DNA of 64,000 bases from assembly GCA_038093975.1 (NCBI GenBank), contig JBBPTG010000065.1:1-64000 (forward strand), given 5' to 3'. The DNA is from Chalciporus piperatus. Taxonomy: Eukaryota > Basidiomycota > Agaricomycetes > Boletales > Boletaceae. Each line of letters starts with the position of its first letter. Within the stretch, counting starts at the first letter, position 1. Of this stretch, positions 53,195 through 64,000 are shown in pieces. The notes under the pieces were generated by a model that did no database searches, was not told the origin of the DNA, and was given only the letters and a program-made list of their open reading frames with translations. The translations under genes and the position numbers were made by a program.

Positions 53195-55354
53195 ATGGAC
53201 CAGGCCATCATCATCGAGGATACACCTCGTCGAGTATCCACATCGCACGACAGACCCAGTCGAACTCCGTACGGACCTCGAATACGTACCCGAACAAAAA
53301 ATTCTAGCGATCTGTCAAGTCTGGGCGTAAGCTCTCCTGATGGCTCCTCCCCACTGTCTGCTGTCGGGTCACCAACATTTCTGAACCATTTCAGCATCCT
53401 TGAGTCGGCTGGAAGCGAGTTAGCGTCTTCAATCTCGGATCCTACACCCCACGTGATACCTTCACTTGTGCCTAATCCCGGGGGTAAAGCAGATGTTGCA
53501 GTTCAAGTACCCTCCACACCACCCTCCTCTCCAATACCCCTCGCTGTCCCATCATTATCAGCGACCACGCATTCGGAAAAACGCACTTCAAAACCTTCAA
53601 TAGCGACGTTCGTCGCGCCATCCCCTCTCCCCCCTCCGCCTACGATCAGTTTCGAGTCCACAGCTATTCCATGGAAAGGTCTTCCACTCGAAGCTGCCAA
53701 ATGGACCTTCACATCTCAAGAGCTCCAAAAAATCGTATCACAAGCCATCCGTCTCAGCGCCAAAGAGCCTTTCGTTCGCCTTCTATCATTACAAGCTCTC
53801 GAGGTCGACATCGTCAAGGAAAACGAGCGACTTGAGTCGGAGCGTCTCGCCGCGCAGGCGAAATGGCGTTTCGAGGTCGGAAGACGGACGATGCTCATGC
53901 AGGCTCTCAACTCCACTGCGGCCGTGTTCGGGAACACGGCCGAGGCTGAAGGAGGGAATCCCGTTGGCGGGCTGGTTTCCCAACTCGCTTCCTCGGTCGC
54001 TTCGTGCGATTCCGTGCTATCTTCGATTCTTCACTATGCAGACCAAGAGTCACAGATTGCTATCGTACAGCACAGACACTGGTCGTCTGCCCTTGGCATT
54101 GCGTTGCGGAAACTTAACAAGTCATACGAATGCCAAGCAGAGGAACTCAAGCGTGTGCAGGCCAGGGTTCAGACCCTAGAGGATGAACTGGATGAGGCTT
54201 GGCGAGAAGCGGAGCGGATGGCTGTTGAGTTTGATGATTTGGAACAAGAAGGAGGAACTAGTGAAGGGGATATCGCGTCTGAGGGGACAGACGAAGGGGA
54301 AGGGGGAGATGATGATTCAGCGAAGCAGGGTCTTGACGACAGCATAACGATCAATACCGACCTCGGTGAAGTGATGGGTGTCACCGCGACTGCAGTCGTC
54401 TCGAAAGCTACCCTCTTCAACTCCCCAGGCACTCCGAAGGCCGACAAATGGGATACAAAGTCCGTCAGATCTACGAAGTCGACCCGTAGCAAACGATCCA
54501 CACGAGATGGTCCTAGCTATATCTCACGCCTAACCGCAGCTCGAACTCGGAGTCGCGCCGCGTCAAACGCAAGCTTGCGACTCCCGAAACCGCTTCGCAA
54601 GCCTTCCCCTCTGCAGACACCAACCGATGTGCCGCCAGTTCCAGCGATTCCGGACCGCCCTGACCGCCCACAGGGTCAGTCCTTCTTGGACATGGGAAGC
54701 ATAGGAACAGAATTCGTTAGGCAGCTCAAGAAATCGCTCCCAGCGCGTCAGTATCTTCACACTGGCCACCCATAACTTGCGTTCTAACGATGAGATACCC
54801 CTTTAGGCCATAATGAACCCAAGGCATTCCTCCCTGAACCACCTCATACGGCTTCCCTTCCACAAACGCCCGTTCCCTCCATCTGGCTAGAGACAGACGA
54901 TGGCGACGCTACACGCTTGAATGCGCTCGACCGCAATTCCCTTCATATCTTCCCCTCCCTCTCGCCACGCTCAAAACGGAAGGAGCGGAGAAGCAATTTG
55001 GTGATGAGTCTCTCCTACGAGTCCGATGCGGATGGCGGGCCTGCGGGCAGTCCTGTGAGCATCCATCCCAAGGAGATAGTCCCGAGCCCGTCAAGTAGAC
55101 CAGGATCCGCGGGGGCACGGCTGATGAATAATAACGAGGCTCCGTCACCAAAGAGGTCCCTCGTCAGCCGAGCTAGCTCAATCGTGCTTCGGAGACTGTC
55201 GCAAGCGACATCTGTGACCAAGCCACAGACGAAGCCTTACGCCTCGAGTCTCCCAACTTCTGAGACAAAGGAGGAAGACGAGACTGGCATGCCTCCGCGG
55301 GTTGGGACTCCCAATACGGGAGAGGGATCTGTCGCGCGCTCTTGTCCTGATTGA
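53195..55354 (+). CDS. Coiled-coil, Ser/Pro-rich protein of unknown function
   Basis: ATG 53195 (MDQAIIIEDTPRRVSTSHDR) starts a disordered, Pro/Ser-rich N-terminus. An ordered helical part follows: WKGLPLEAAKWTFTSQELQ, KIVSQAIRLSAKEPFVRLLS, ALEVDIVKENERLESERLAA, then a heptad-rich coiled coil LKRVQARVQTLEDELDEAWR and an acidic linker. A 62-nt-class intron from about 54749 to 54806 joins LKKSLPAR in phase to HNEPKAFLPEPPHTASLPQT. The rest is basic and Ser-rich (KRSLVSRASSIVLRRLS) to TGA 55352-55354. The protein is about 700 aa. The helical core may form dimers. No named family is recognised; it could be cytoskeletal or a scaffold. Confidence 0.7.
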
Positions 55355-55615
55355 GTTGTTGGAGCTGCGTTCTTCGTATTGCCATGCCGATCTTACTTTC
55401 TGCTTGGTTGATCATTCTGTAACATACCAATCTGACGTGCTACTCGTTTTCGCTTTCACTTCGAGGACATATTCTATACAGTTATACCCCACACATGCCT
55501 GTCGTTCAGTGATAACACTCATTTGTGCGCTCTTAGATACATTGAGAATTCCATCCATAGTGGTGATAGTCATGAGGTGTCGGAGAATTGACATGCTGGC
55601 GCGGGCGACAGGCAT

Positions 55616-56721
55616 CTAGGAGCGACCCAAGATAGTAGCTGCCTTGTTCGTGAGGAGCGTGAACCAGGCGCCTTCCTGGCCAGCCTTGGAGGCGCCGACT
55701 TCTGCCGGTATCTTCGCTGACCCCATTGCACCAGCTTTAGACATCGACTTGGCGAGTAGCGAGACCTGTAGAAGCAAGCACCGTCGCACCCCATCAGCCA
55801 TGTCCGCATAGTTATGAATAGCAGGGCAAATAGAAAATGAAAGCACGCTTACGTCGATCTCGAGTGTGGGACTGACATGAGAGAGGACGCCTGTGATAAC
55901 GCTGGAGGAATTCAAGCTCGCGTCGTCTTCGTGCGTCAACAAATATGAACGTGCTTACCCCAAGACTGACTCTGCGATACGTGTTGTCGAGCGTTCGGCG
56001 TTCTTGAGCATAGCAGGACGAAAGATGATTGGGTCGGCGTATCCAAGACGGGCGAGCTCGAGTTCTGTCAGACCTTTGGACCTATGGCACGAGTTGGTAA
56101 AGATCGGAGGAGCGATGTGGTTGGGATCTTACCTTGGATACAGGAAGGACGACTTTGCGTCTGCCCCAGCTGACTGAAGAGAGAGAGAGAGAGCTGGTCA
56201 GGCTTGAGAAGAATGCCAATGCAAAGGGGACATACTGAGACGTAGACGATACGCTGCTCGTGTGATGGGTCGTCCGACTTGGCAGCCCTGCACGCGTTCA
56301 CGACATACCTAAGTACAACAAGGGCCTCAGTTAAGCATATCTTCAAACCCGGTTCGTAGGAGCAAAGAAATCCAGAACCAGAACCAACACAAGTTCCCGG
56401 AAAACATGGAAAGACAAAGAATGCGACGACCACTTACTCCCTGTCAATCTTCTCAAACTGCTCTGCACTCCCAGCGTGCGCCCGCATCGTGCCTAACGTG
56501 ACGAACACGACGTCCCATCTCCCTTCTTTCAGCCCCGCTGACTCAAGGTTCTCGAAGTCGATTGTGCGCTGTTCCAACTTGCCCGAGGCCACGGGCGGGG
56601 GTGTGGTCACACGTCGACCATACTCCCCCACGCGAGACCACTCGTCGCTTGCTAGCAACTCTACGAGAAGCTTCTTCCCGACTGCGCCCGTCGCGCCGAG
56701 CAAGAGTGCAGATTTGGTCAT
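55616..56721 (-). CDS. FMP52-like Rossmann-fold protein
   Basis: ATG 56721 opens MTKSALLLGATGAVGKKLLV, an NAD(P)-binding GxTGxxG fingerprint. WDVVFVTLGTMRAHAGSAEQ and FEKIDRE follow, and after an intron YVVNACRAAK with RIVYVS. Further exons give SAGADAKSSFLYPR, SKGLTELELARLGYADPIIF with RPAMLKNAERS, and a C-terminal SLLAKSMSKAGAMGSAKIP region to TAG 55616-55618. This order matches the FMP52/HTATIP2 family of short-chain-like dehydrogenases associated with the mitochondrial outer membrane in fungi. The YxxxK-like SKGLTELE helix is preserved. The enzymatic substrate is unknown. Confidence 0.83.
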
Positions 56722-57635
56722 TTATTGTTGAATATGTTGCGGAGGTTTGTGTACGCAAGAGTCGATGAAGACAGGGTTATGAACTCAAACTGCCAGTGAA
56801 ACTCAACACGCAGGTTTTTATACGACGAGTCGCGCACGAGTGTACGGATTGCTGACGCATTGCGACCGACAGGCATGGCCTATGACGCGTCCTACATACG
56901 GCGACGCGTCAGGCCTTCAGGCTCGGCTGAGCCATGCGGCACTGCGCCTTTCACTAACTCAGTGACCGTTCTATCGTTGACACAGGGTCGCCGCATCCGT
57001 AACAGTGTTTGAGCCAATTGAGCCAGCCGCTATTTCCTAAGAACCCGCAGGAACCTGTACGTGGCCGCAAGCATACATCCCAATATTCTCTAGATCTCCA
57101 GGGCTAACGATCCGCTTCGAAACGACTAATCCAACCAAACCCAGAGAATCCAACCAAACCTGCGGGAGGACAGGCTCCGCCCTTGATCTTGCCTCTTCTC
57201 ATTTCCAGTGCCCTTTGAACTCGCTATCTTGGAGTAGCCTAGACTCTAACGAGTTCCTGTCTGGAGTATTCTACCAGAACACTTGCCCATATGTCAGTCT
57301 CTCGCCGGTCATGACTTGGTGCCGACTCGTTTCCGCGCCGTATTCAGACAGACCGTTTCAAATTCGGATGATTTAGTCCACTGGCTGCGGCGGAACTCGG
57401 TGATGGGGATGACATGTCGCATTATCCCCATTCACCCAGGAACTTCGATGAATATTGAATATTTCATGTTCTTCCACTGGCAGTCTGTTCGAAATGTTTG
57501 GCAGGAATACATTTCGTGCACAGGAAAGTTAGGTAAGAAAGGAACAACGATATAGATTCTAGCAATTCGGTACGGAAACAGGGCGTTGGCTATGGTGGAC
57601 ATGTAAATCGAGGAGAAGAGGGGGGGACGAGGGGA
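56722..57635. other. Intergenic, nothing recognised
   Basis: About 0.9 kb; only short ORFs without motifs. It includes the FMP52-like promoter and some ACGCGTC repeats near 56880-56910. Confidence 0.35.
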
Positions 57636-58509
57636 TCAGTCCTGATCGTGATCCCTTCTAATGTGATTCTGTAATGTGTCCTCTCGAGCAAAGGCTTGCC
57701 CGCATGCACAGGTGAATGTCGCATTAACGTGTACGCCGATGTGGCGTCTGTATGAGGCCCTTAGGTATCCACGACCACAGATTCCATTCTCTAATTCCCA
57801 CTGGCAAACGATCTTGCGTTTCCCAGGTCCCTGCACATCGTGTGCCTCGCCTAGATGGGCGATCAGTTCGTTTAAGGTGACAAATATTCGTCCGCAGGGA
57901 ACATTGTTCTCGCGCCACCGACAACCAATCATAACCTATTGGTATACAAATGAGCACGATGTCGATGTCGAGAGTCGAGCGAGAATCGACGAATAACTCA
58001 CCTCTTGGTTCCAAGGGGAATTGTATTCAAAACGATGTTGTACACCGGTGCCAGTCAAGAACTCGTCGGGTGGCGCGCTGGAAGCACAAAGAGGTTAATT
58101 TATTGGACAGGGACTTTTTTTCCATATTTACTCGATCATGAGGTCGTCAAACAGCGGTCTGGATGAAGGGTTTAGATACGAGACATGGAAATTAACGTGC
58201 ATACGCACACGTCTATGAGGTCGTCGGGTAGCGGTCTGAATGAGGGGATTAAATATCGGATAGGCGCATTACTGTCCATACTCACGTGTCTATGAGGGGG
58301 GAATCAAGGTAAGTGTTGTCATCGGGATCGAGCTCAAGAGAGTCGAGCTGTTCATATGAGGAGGACATAGAAGGATGAAGGTAAGTGTTGTCATCGGGAT
58401 AAAGCTCAAGAGAGTCGAGCTGTTCGTACGAGGACATGGAGGGATGAAGGTAAGCGTTGTCATCGGGATCGAGCTCAACAGAGTCGAGCTGTTCATATGA
58501 GGAGAACAT
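57636..58509 (-). CDS. C2H2 zinc-finger protein with N-terminal repeats
   Basis: ATG 58509 is chosen because the repeat unit starts there (MFSSYEQLDSVELDPDDNAY) after a pyrimidine-rich leader. Three acidic repeats of this unit are encoded, ending IDT. An intron with GTGAGTATGG donor leads to APPDEFLTGTGVQHRFEYNS and PWNQE. Another (58000-57933) leads to VMIGCRWRENNVPCGRIF, LIAHLGEAHDVQG, IVCQWELENGICGRGYLRAS, RRHIGVH and FTCACGQAFAREDTLQNHIR to TGA at 57636. Three C2H2-type fingers are visible; the last has Cys-Ala-Cys instead of CxxC. It is probably a nuclear DNA-binding protein. A related gene lies at 61618. Confidence 0.75.
58313..58509 (-). repeat. Coding tandem repeat, 66-69 bp unit, three copies
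   Basis: Units starting near 58313, 58382 and 58448 encode acidic peptides of the form SSYEQLDSLELDPDDNTYLH. The identity between units is high, with one carrying YPDD and one NAYLH. The unit lengths are multiples of three, so copy-number change keeps the frame. Confidence 0.85.
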
Positions 58510-61500
58510 AGAAGGGAAGGTGATGTGCGGAGAGCAGTTTACGCAAGCTGGTTTAAGTACTTTCTTGAACCTGTCAATTTCACCGCCGCAATATCGATTT
58601 ATGGCTCCTTGCATCTCAATTGGCCAACGGGACTTGTTCATAGGGTTTGGGAGTAGACGTTCCACAGCAGGAATTGATATACAATTGGACAAGGTAACCT
58701 GGAAACGCGAAGTCGGACATGGTTTTATGAACGTACAATATTCGCCGAGCCTTGTTCTTCCTCAGCCATGATGGAAGTTGCGACAGGAATGAGGAGGCGG
58801 GCTGTGCCAGGCAACCACTGGTAGCGACAAAATTGCTCCATGAAACCATGCCATAGTGGCAAGTATGCTGTATATCCCAGGGAATCCGCGGGTAGAAGGT
58901 TAATCGTCGAGGGCGGATTGTCGCTGTGAGATGGAGGAAAATGGGGACGGAGCTGTGGATGGGGGGCACAGTTGCGTGACTTTTATAAAGACAATAGCGC
59001 CATTTTAGTTCGGCCCCGACCTGAAATGACAAGTTTGTACCGTCTGTGAAACTGGTCATATTACCACACCCATCGCCATTCATTCCTAAAGGCGATGACA
59101 GCCTGTGAAAGTACGCTCTTTTCTCACCTAGACCGAACGATGGCACGAGGCATGGCTTGGTGATGATAAATGACAACCTTCTGCAAGAGTGACCGCTCGC
59201 TCCATGGTCGGCACACCACCTTAACAGAGTCCTCAGTCCTGTAAACGAGACGATTTCTAGGAGAGGTGTATCAGAATCTGAAATTTTACTTACCGCAATC
59301 TGGCGCTTATTCCCGAATATCCCCACCGACGGGCCCAACGTTCAAGGCTTTCAGCGCAAGTTGGCAACCAATACCGCTAATTTTTCAGTGAAGTGACATA
59401 CCTACAAGTGAGTATATGCGTGCATTTCAACGCCAGCTAAGATACAAACCTACGCAGGATTTGCATACTATCGAGGATCCAGGTCGTGAATTCTCGGATG
59501 ATCTGTAGGAATTGTCATCGCGTTAGCAAGGCATCGCCGCAGGACCAACAACCACGAGAAGATGCTGCACGAGTTTGGATGTTTTGAACGTCTGCGTATG
59601 GACGGATCATGGTTGTCAATGTTTTCCCGCCATCCAGAATCTGTAAGTCGGCTCATGATGCAGCGATTTTCTGCAGAGCTAAGCATGATATTCTAATTCT
59701 TTCGTAGAGCTTGTCGTAGAGTGTGTCCAACTCAAGTCCAACTGGCCCTGTCGCTGGAGCTTCGCTTAGTTCAAGTTGGAGCGGCGACTCGGATCAACTG
59801 GTTGACCAAATTCAAGTTGTTTTATGTCTCAACAGCCTCTCCACACCCCGGAGGACATCGCGGCTTGCGTCATGGCAACTCACCTGGAATTCTATGACAA
59901 TTCAACGAAAGGTGCTCAGTCCTATTGTCGTACTGCGGAGAATGACAACTTTCTTCAGCAACCACCCCGCAGGCAGTCCTCGAGGTCATACGGCTGTGTT
60001 CTCTTTCCTGATTCCGACTCTGTGTGGGGTTCTGGATCTTCTGCTACGACGTAAAGTCACTCACTACAGCTCACTAACCGAGTATATCCAGTGCTAATTT
60101 GATGTTCTAGAATAGTGGCGTTGCCATCGCTCGCCGACACCTGCTCTGGTCTCGCAGCGGAGTAATTCTATCCACCCAGTCCCATTATTCCGGCCGCATT
60201 TGTTGCCGCGATTACTTCACAACTCCCAAGTTCCACGTATTCAGCTCCGCCAGTGCACCCCCTGGCGTCCTTCGGTGGTTTGAAACTGCCACACAAATGC
60301 ATCGATTAAGGCATGCCATGTTTGTCTTTTGGCAGACAGTATTGATATCTCTGTTGCAGCAAGGGTGGAGGGACAACTGTGTGCATCACTACCTAGTGTG
60401 TTGAAGAACCAGCCCTGCACAAATTCTTGATCTAGAGACGAGCTCGAAAACTCGGACCTAAGATCGCGATTTATGTTCATCAAAGTACTATTGATCGTTT
60501 GAAATACCACCTACAAGGTTCTCGCTGAATGCCTCGAATTCGTTTTCCCCCTCCAAATATAGAAGTCGGATGTATTGCCAGTAGTCGCTTACGCTCGTCA
60601 TATCTCTGGCATGATCCCTGTTCACCCAAAAATGAACCCAGATGAGTACTTCACACGTACCATCTCATCTAGCGATTTCAGGGGTGAAGATAGTCCCCAA
60701 AGAGCTGGAAAGCCTGCCATTTTGGCCAGCTTCCTACCAACCTCGTGTTCCGAGTCCATATTCCGTTCCTGTCTTGACCCGCCTGCAGGAAAATATGGCT
60801 GATAAAAAAAGGGCGGAGACAGCTCCTTGGTAGACATTACGTCTTGAGCCCTTATCTGATGATTCCGTATGTCTGATTGCCAATACCGTCCCAAAGGGTA
60901 GAATGGAAGATGCCACACGCATGATTCCTTCTGCCGTTACACATAGTGGGTCGTGCGGTGGAAGACGCGGACCGTTGCTGATTTCACAAATTCCAGGGTA
61001 CCATGCCACAAACCACTCGGAAACAATTCGAATTCGTGAAAGCCCCATAAGGGATGGAGTAGAGCGGCAAGGCATGGACATGCATGGAAAAGTGATTTTC
61101 TGTTCGGACGGAGAAGGGACTTCATGTCTTACGGATTTTCTGGAAAGCGAGCCAGGTGGATGGAAGGGAAAGCCACTTCTACTGCCAGAAGGAGATCCTT
61201 GGAAAGGCAAAAGGAACAACGGTTCCACCATAGGAATGCCGGGGTGACGTTCTGGATCGACCGGAAGAGGATCATCAATTGAGTACGCCTCCGACAGGTA
61301 CACTGGCATGGCTTGTAGCCACTCCAATTCGCAGTACTGTCAAAATGGCATCGCCAACGGGAGCAAGGCGGCTATGCCAGGTTGGCTGGGTGAGTCATAT
61401 CACTGTGTCCTCCCCCCACGTGCGATCTCGTCACACAAACAAATTCTTCCCCGTCGAACTCTGATACGGTGCCAGTGGTTTAGCACGAGAGACGTTGTGG

Positions 61501-61617
61501 AAGCCATTGAATTCTTTCTATTTGGAAACTACCATAGACACAGCAAGAACACACTGCCAGGTGCACACGGCTCAGCCGCATAATACGTGGAAAATGAGAT
61601 AAACGAAATTCCGAGCA
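58510..61617. other. Three kb without a recognisable gene
   Basis: Long open frames occur on the minus strand (58616-59338, 60734-61327) and shorter ones on plus. None shows a start, splice chain or family motif that I can defend. The first overlaps the leader of the zinc-finger gene. Some may be exons of unrecognised lineage-specific genes. Confidence 0.35.
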
Positions 61618-62028
61618 TCAGTGGACCCTTGCAATGTGAGCACGTAGGCTATCCGTCCGGGAGTAGGATCTTCCGCAGTGCTCACATGTTACAGCCAAAC
61701 CGAGATGGGTACGGATGTGGCGTCGATATCCGCATCTACGGTATTCACCACCGCAGATGTCGTGTCCAACCGCCCACATGCAAACAATTCTTTGGGTAGC
61801 GGAACCCTGCACACCGTGTATGGTTCGCAAGTGGGCCATTAAGCTATCAAAGTCATGGAAATATTGCCCGCAGTGTAGGGATCCTGGGACCACTGGGGAC
61901 CACAGGCAACGAATGCCAGGTTGGGGTGCTCTGGAGTTTGTCAGGGTGGAGGTGTAGATAGAATGGAAAGGGCTCATACCCGAATTCTTGGGACTGGCCT
62001 GCTGCTCCAAGGTTGACATGTTGCCAAG
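61618..62028 (-). CDS. C2H2 zinc-finger protein, paralog of 57636-58509
   Basis: An open frame starting at ATG 62037, 62031 or 62022 (the preferred one is not determinable) runs through PQPGIRCLWSPVVPGSLHCG with QYFHDFDSLMAHLRTIHGVQ, then IVCMWAVGHDICGGEYRRCG, YRRHIRTHLGLAVTCEHCG and RSYSRTDSLRAHIARVH. The order and spacing of the fingers (CxW...CG..., HxxxHGVQG, IVC.W...CGG.Y) match the gene at 57636-58509, so these are paralogs. Here the last finger has a normal CxxC. Upstream exons may be missing; the region just upstream is a minisatellite. Probably a nuclear regulator. Confidence 0.65.
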   Translation of the reverse strand, partial: LGNMSTLEQQASPKNSGMSPFHSIYTSTLTNSRAPQPGIRCLWSPVVPGSLHCGQYFHDFDSLMAHLRTIHGVQGSATQRIVCMWAVGHDICGGEYRRCGYRRHIRTHLGLAVTCEHCGRSYSRTDSLRAHIARVH

Positions 62029-62129
62029 CATCAGCAAGACTGTAAAAAGTCTGAAATGACTGGAGCTTACTTGTCTGACTGGAGCCAGTCAGACCAGTGA
62101 GCCAGTAGCCAAGTGCCCCAGGCATCCAG

Positions 62130-62890
62130 TAGTCTCAGACATCCAGTAACCAAGTGTTCCAGTCATCCAATAGTCTCAGTCATTCAGTAGTCCAGTGAGT
62201 CAGTGTTCCAGTAACCTCAGTAGTCTCAGTCATCCAGTCATCCAGTCACCAAGTCATTTCAGTAGTCCCAGTCATCCAGTCATTCAGTCACCAAGTCATT
62301 TCAGTAGTCCCAGTGGCCCAGTGGCCAAGTGCTCCAATCATCCAGTCAGTTCAGTCACCTAGTAGTCCAGTGGTCCAGTCACCCAGTCAGTTCAGTGTGG
62401 CAGTGCTCCAGTCATCCAGTCACCCAGTCAAGTCAGTGTGGCAGTGCTCCAGTCATCCAGTCACCCAGTCAAGTCAGTGTGGCAGTGCTCCAGTCATCCA
62501 GTGCTCCAGTCATCCAGTAGCCCAGTAGCCCAGTAGCCCAGTACTTCAGTAATCCAGTAGGCTAGTAACCCAGTTGACAAGTGATTTCAGTAATCCAGTA
62601 ATCCAATCACTCAGTAATCCAGTAGTTCAGTAGCCCAGTAGCCCAGTTGGCAAGCAATTCCAGTAGCTCAGTAATCCAGTGATCCAGTCAGTCAGTCAGT
62701 CAGTAATCCAGTAATCCAGCAATCCAGTCAGTCAGTAATCCAGTCACTCCAATAACCCAGTAGTCCAGTTGGCAAGTGAGCTCAGTGCTCCAGCAGTCCA
62801 GCAGTCCAGTCACTCAGTCATTCAGTAGCCCAGTTGACAAGTCTGACAAGTCATTCAAGTAGTTCAGTCACTCGGCACTCCAGTGCTCGA
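62130..62890. repeat. Minisatellite of CCAGTNNT-type units
   Basis: Hundreds of bases consist of variants of an 8-10-bp unit CCAGT(C/A)NT. Between about 62394 and 62520 there is a higher-order repeat of 41 bp (GTGTGGCAGTGCTCCAGTCA start) in three near-identical copies. The plus strand is open for long stretches only because the unit lacks stops. It begins right upstream of the second zinc-finger gene. Confidence 0.9.
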
Positions 62891-63250
62891 GAAATCCCCA
62901 GGTCAATTAATAAGACTAGTAGAGACAAATCTATATTAGTATATAACATTGTAAAAATTAAATTAAATTAATACAATGTATTTACAGGCAGGTCATTACA
63001 GCGAGTAGAGCAATGATATCTACACTCATCAGCAGAGAAAGGACTTAACAGGATGGTTGTGATATACTTGGCGAGAGCGAAGCCACTGACGAAGAGGAGT
63101 GCACGCAGCACAGATGGTCGAGGTAGTGGGCCTGTTAGATGAGAGTGGGAGAAAGAAGCAGCTGAAGACCTGAAGAGAGCGGTCATTGGAGGGCTCAACA
63201 GTCTCAATGGGGACGTACTATTAGTATCCACCGAGAAGAGTGGTGATCGT

Positions 63251-63550
63251 CGTCTCGTTGGCGAGGGCAATGGCCGAGTTGACAGGGCCCTCACCACCCA
63301 CCTTGGCGTGAACGTGAAGTTCGCGACTGTCAACGAGGTCAGTTTTCATTCCGAAAATGTAGGACAGGGAAGAGCTCACCAAGTAGACCGAGCAAAGGGT
63401 CGTCTCGTTGGCGAGGGCAATGGCCGAGTTCAAGTTGACAGGGCCCTTACCGCCCACCTTGGCGTGAATGTGAAGTTTGCGGCTGTACGAGGTCAGCTTT
63501 CATTACGGAAATGTAGGACGGGGAAGCCCTCACCAAGTAGACCGAGCGAA
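63251..63550 (-). repeat. Tandem 150-bp duplication, possible duplicated exon
   Basis: Two copies start at 63251 and 63401 (CGTCTCGTTGGCGAGGGCAA). On the minus strand each has a GTGAGC/GTGAGG donor, a 45-50-nt intron-like stretch and a CAG or ACAG acceptor. Each is followed by an exon-like peptide: KLHIHAKVGGKGPVN or ELHVHAKVGGEGPVN, then SAIALANETT. They differ by several substitutions and a 6-bp indel (AACTTG). The gene they belong to is not recognised. Confidence 0.75.
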
Positions 63551-64000
63551 GGAAGTGATTGAGCTGGACTGACCCGGACTGTTGGAAAATGCTGGGTTGT
63601 AGTTACCGCGACTCTCGGTGAAGAGTACCGGTCAGCGTTGGGGCCAAGAACGACGACACCGAGAATGTGAGGTGTTACTTCGAGGAGTGGCTTGGAGTGA
63701 AGGCAACGGGTCTTGCAGCCTGAGTGGGAGCGAGCGGCGTGTTCTAATTGCTTGAGCTTGTTGGGACCGAACAATTCAATCCGGCGACGGGAGTCGACGA
63801 CGAGCAACGTTGTTGTTCAAGGAGCGAGGACGTTTGGACTTCAGCTGGAATATTATGTAAGCTCTTGGTAAGTTCACCGTACGTCAACCACAATTCCCAC
63901 AGCCCAACTTTCGACCCCCTTCAACTTTCGACCAAGGAAGCTGTCGTCCTCCTCAAGAGCCCTTAATGCCCACGCCCACGTACTCTCGCAAACGCCGTGC
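63551..64000. other. Right edge, unassigned minus-strand coding-like sequence
   Basis: The minus strand is open from 63807 to 63493 (HILGVVVLGPNADRYSSPRV) and could precede the duplicated exons as an upstream exon. The family is unknown and the gene may extend beyond the window. Confidence 0.35.

Noticed and set aside
58616..59338. 240-aa minus-strand ORF as a gene
   Set aside because: No recognisable domain, no credible start, and it overlaps the leader of the zinc-finger gene; kept only as an unassigned open frame.
60734..61327. 197-aa minus-strand ORF as a gene
   Set aside because: No motif, and an equally open plus-strand frame overlaps it; coding strand undecidable.
62313..62528. Gln/Ser-rich protein encoded by the minisatellite
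   Set aside because: The frame is open only because the repeat unit lacks stop codons; two frames are open at the same time.
62130..62890. CRISPR-like array
   Set aside because: Units are 8-10 bp and contiguous with no unique spacers, and the genome is eukaryotic; it is a minisatellite.

Overview
The window is nuclear DNA from a filamentous basidiomycete, most probably an agaricomycete. The protein-coding genes are dense, lie on both strands, and are cut by many 45-75 nt GT-AG introns (15 exons in one 598-codon gene). The families present (berberine-bridge-type FAD oxidases, a GH5 glucanase, P450, carotenoid oxygenase, a degenerate AIG1-like G domain and a tyrosine-recombinase retrotransposon) fit that group. 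I see no rRNA or tRNA gene, CRISPR array or bacterial-type operon. Exon models were built by hand from splice sites and from comparing paralogs within the window.

Region 1 (1-12 kb) is a local family of secreted FAD-linked (BBE-like) oxidases: a frameshifted copy A on the minus strand (1387-4007), an inverted 5' fragment of A (521-1230), an intact copy B on the plus strand (5735-8288) and a copy C (9252-11914) with an in-frame TAG and an altered 3' end. Region 2 (12.4-19.6 kb) holds a secreted GH5 beta-glucanase-type hydrolase, an MCT-like MFS transporter and a mitochondrial hot-dog thioesterase. An oligosaccharide or small-molecule oxidation locus (hydrolase, oxidases, transporter) is conceivable but is inference.

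Region 3 (19.6-37.1 kb) is genomic flux. A Ngaro/DIRS-like tyrosine-recombinase retrotransposon (19892-24578) sits upstream of the thioesterase. Its Gag, RT/RNase H and recombinase frames can be joined by four predicted introns. Two pieces of a second thioesterase copy lie about 3.3 kb apart in opposite orientation, as if split by an inversion that carries a carotenoid oxygenase and a GH3-like fragment. An FLVCR/MFSD7-like transporter, a decayed drug-efflux MFS gene and a broken MED12 fragment follow.

Region 4 (37.5-56.8 kb) is mostly ordinary gene space: a P450, a KHDC4-like KH protein divergent from a ZNF511-like zinc-finger protein, an AIG1-like pseudo-GTPase without its P-loop, a disordered 549-aa protein, a UBXN1/SAKS1-like UBA-UBX protein, an F-box protein, a coiled-coil protein and an FMP52-like Rossmann-fold protein. 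Region 5 (57.6-64 kb) carries two paralogous C2H2 proteins, one with an internal coding repeat and the other next to an ~0.75-kb minisatellite, and ends with a 150-bp tandem duplication that looks like a duplicated exon.
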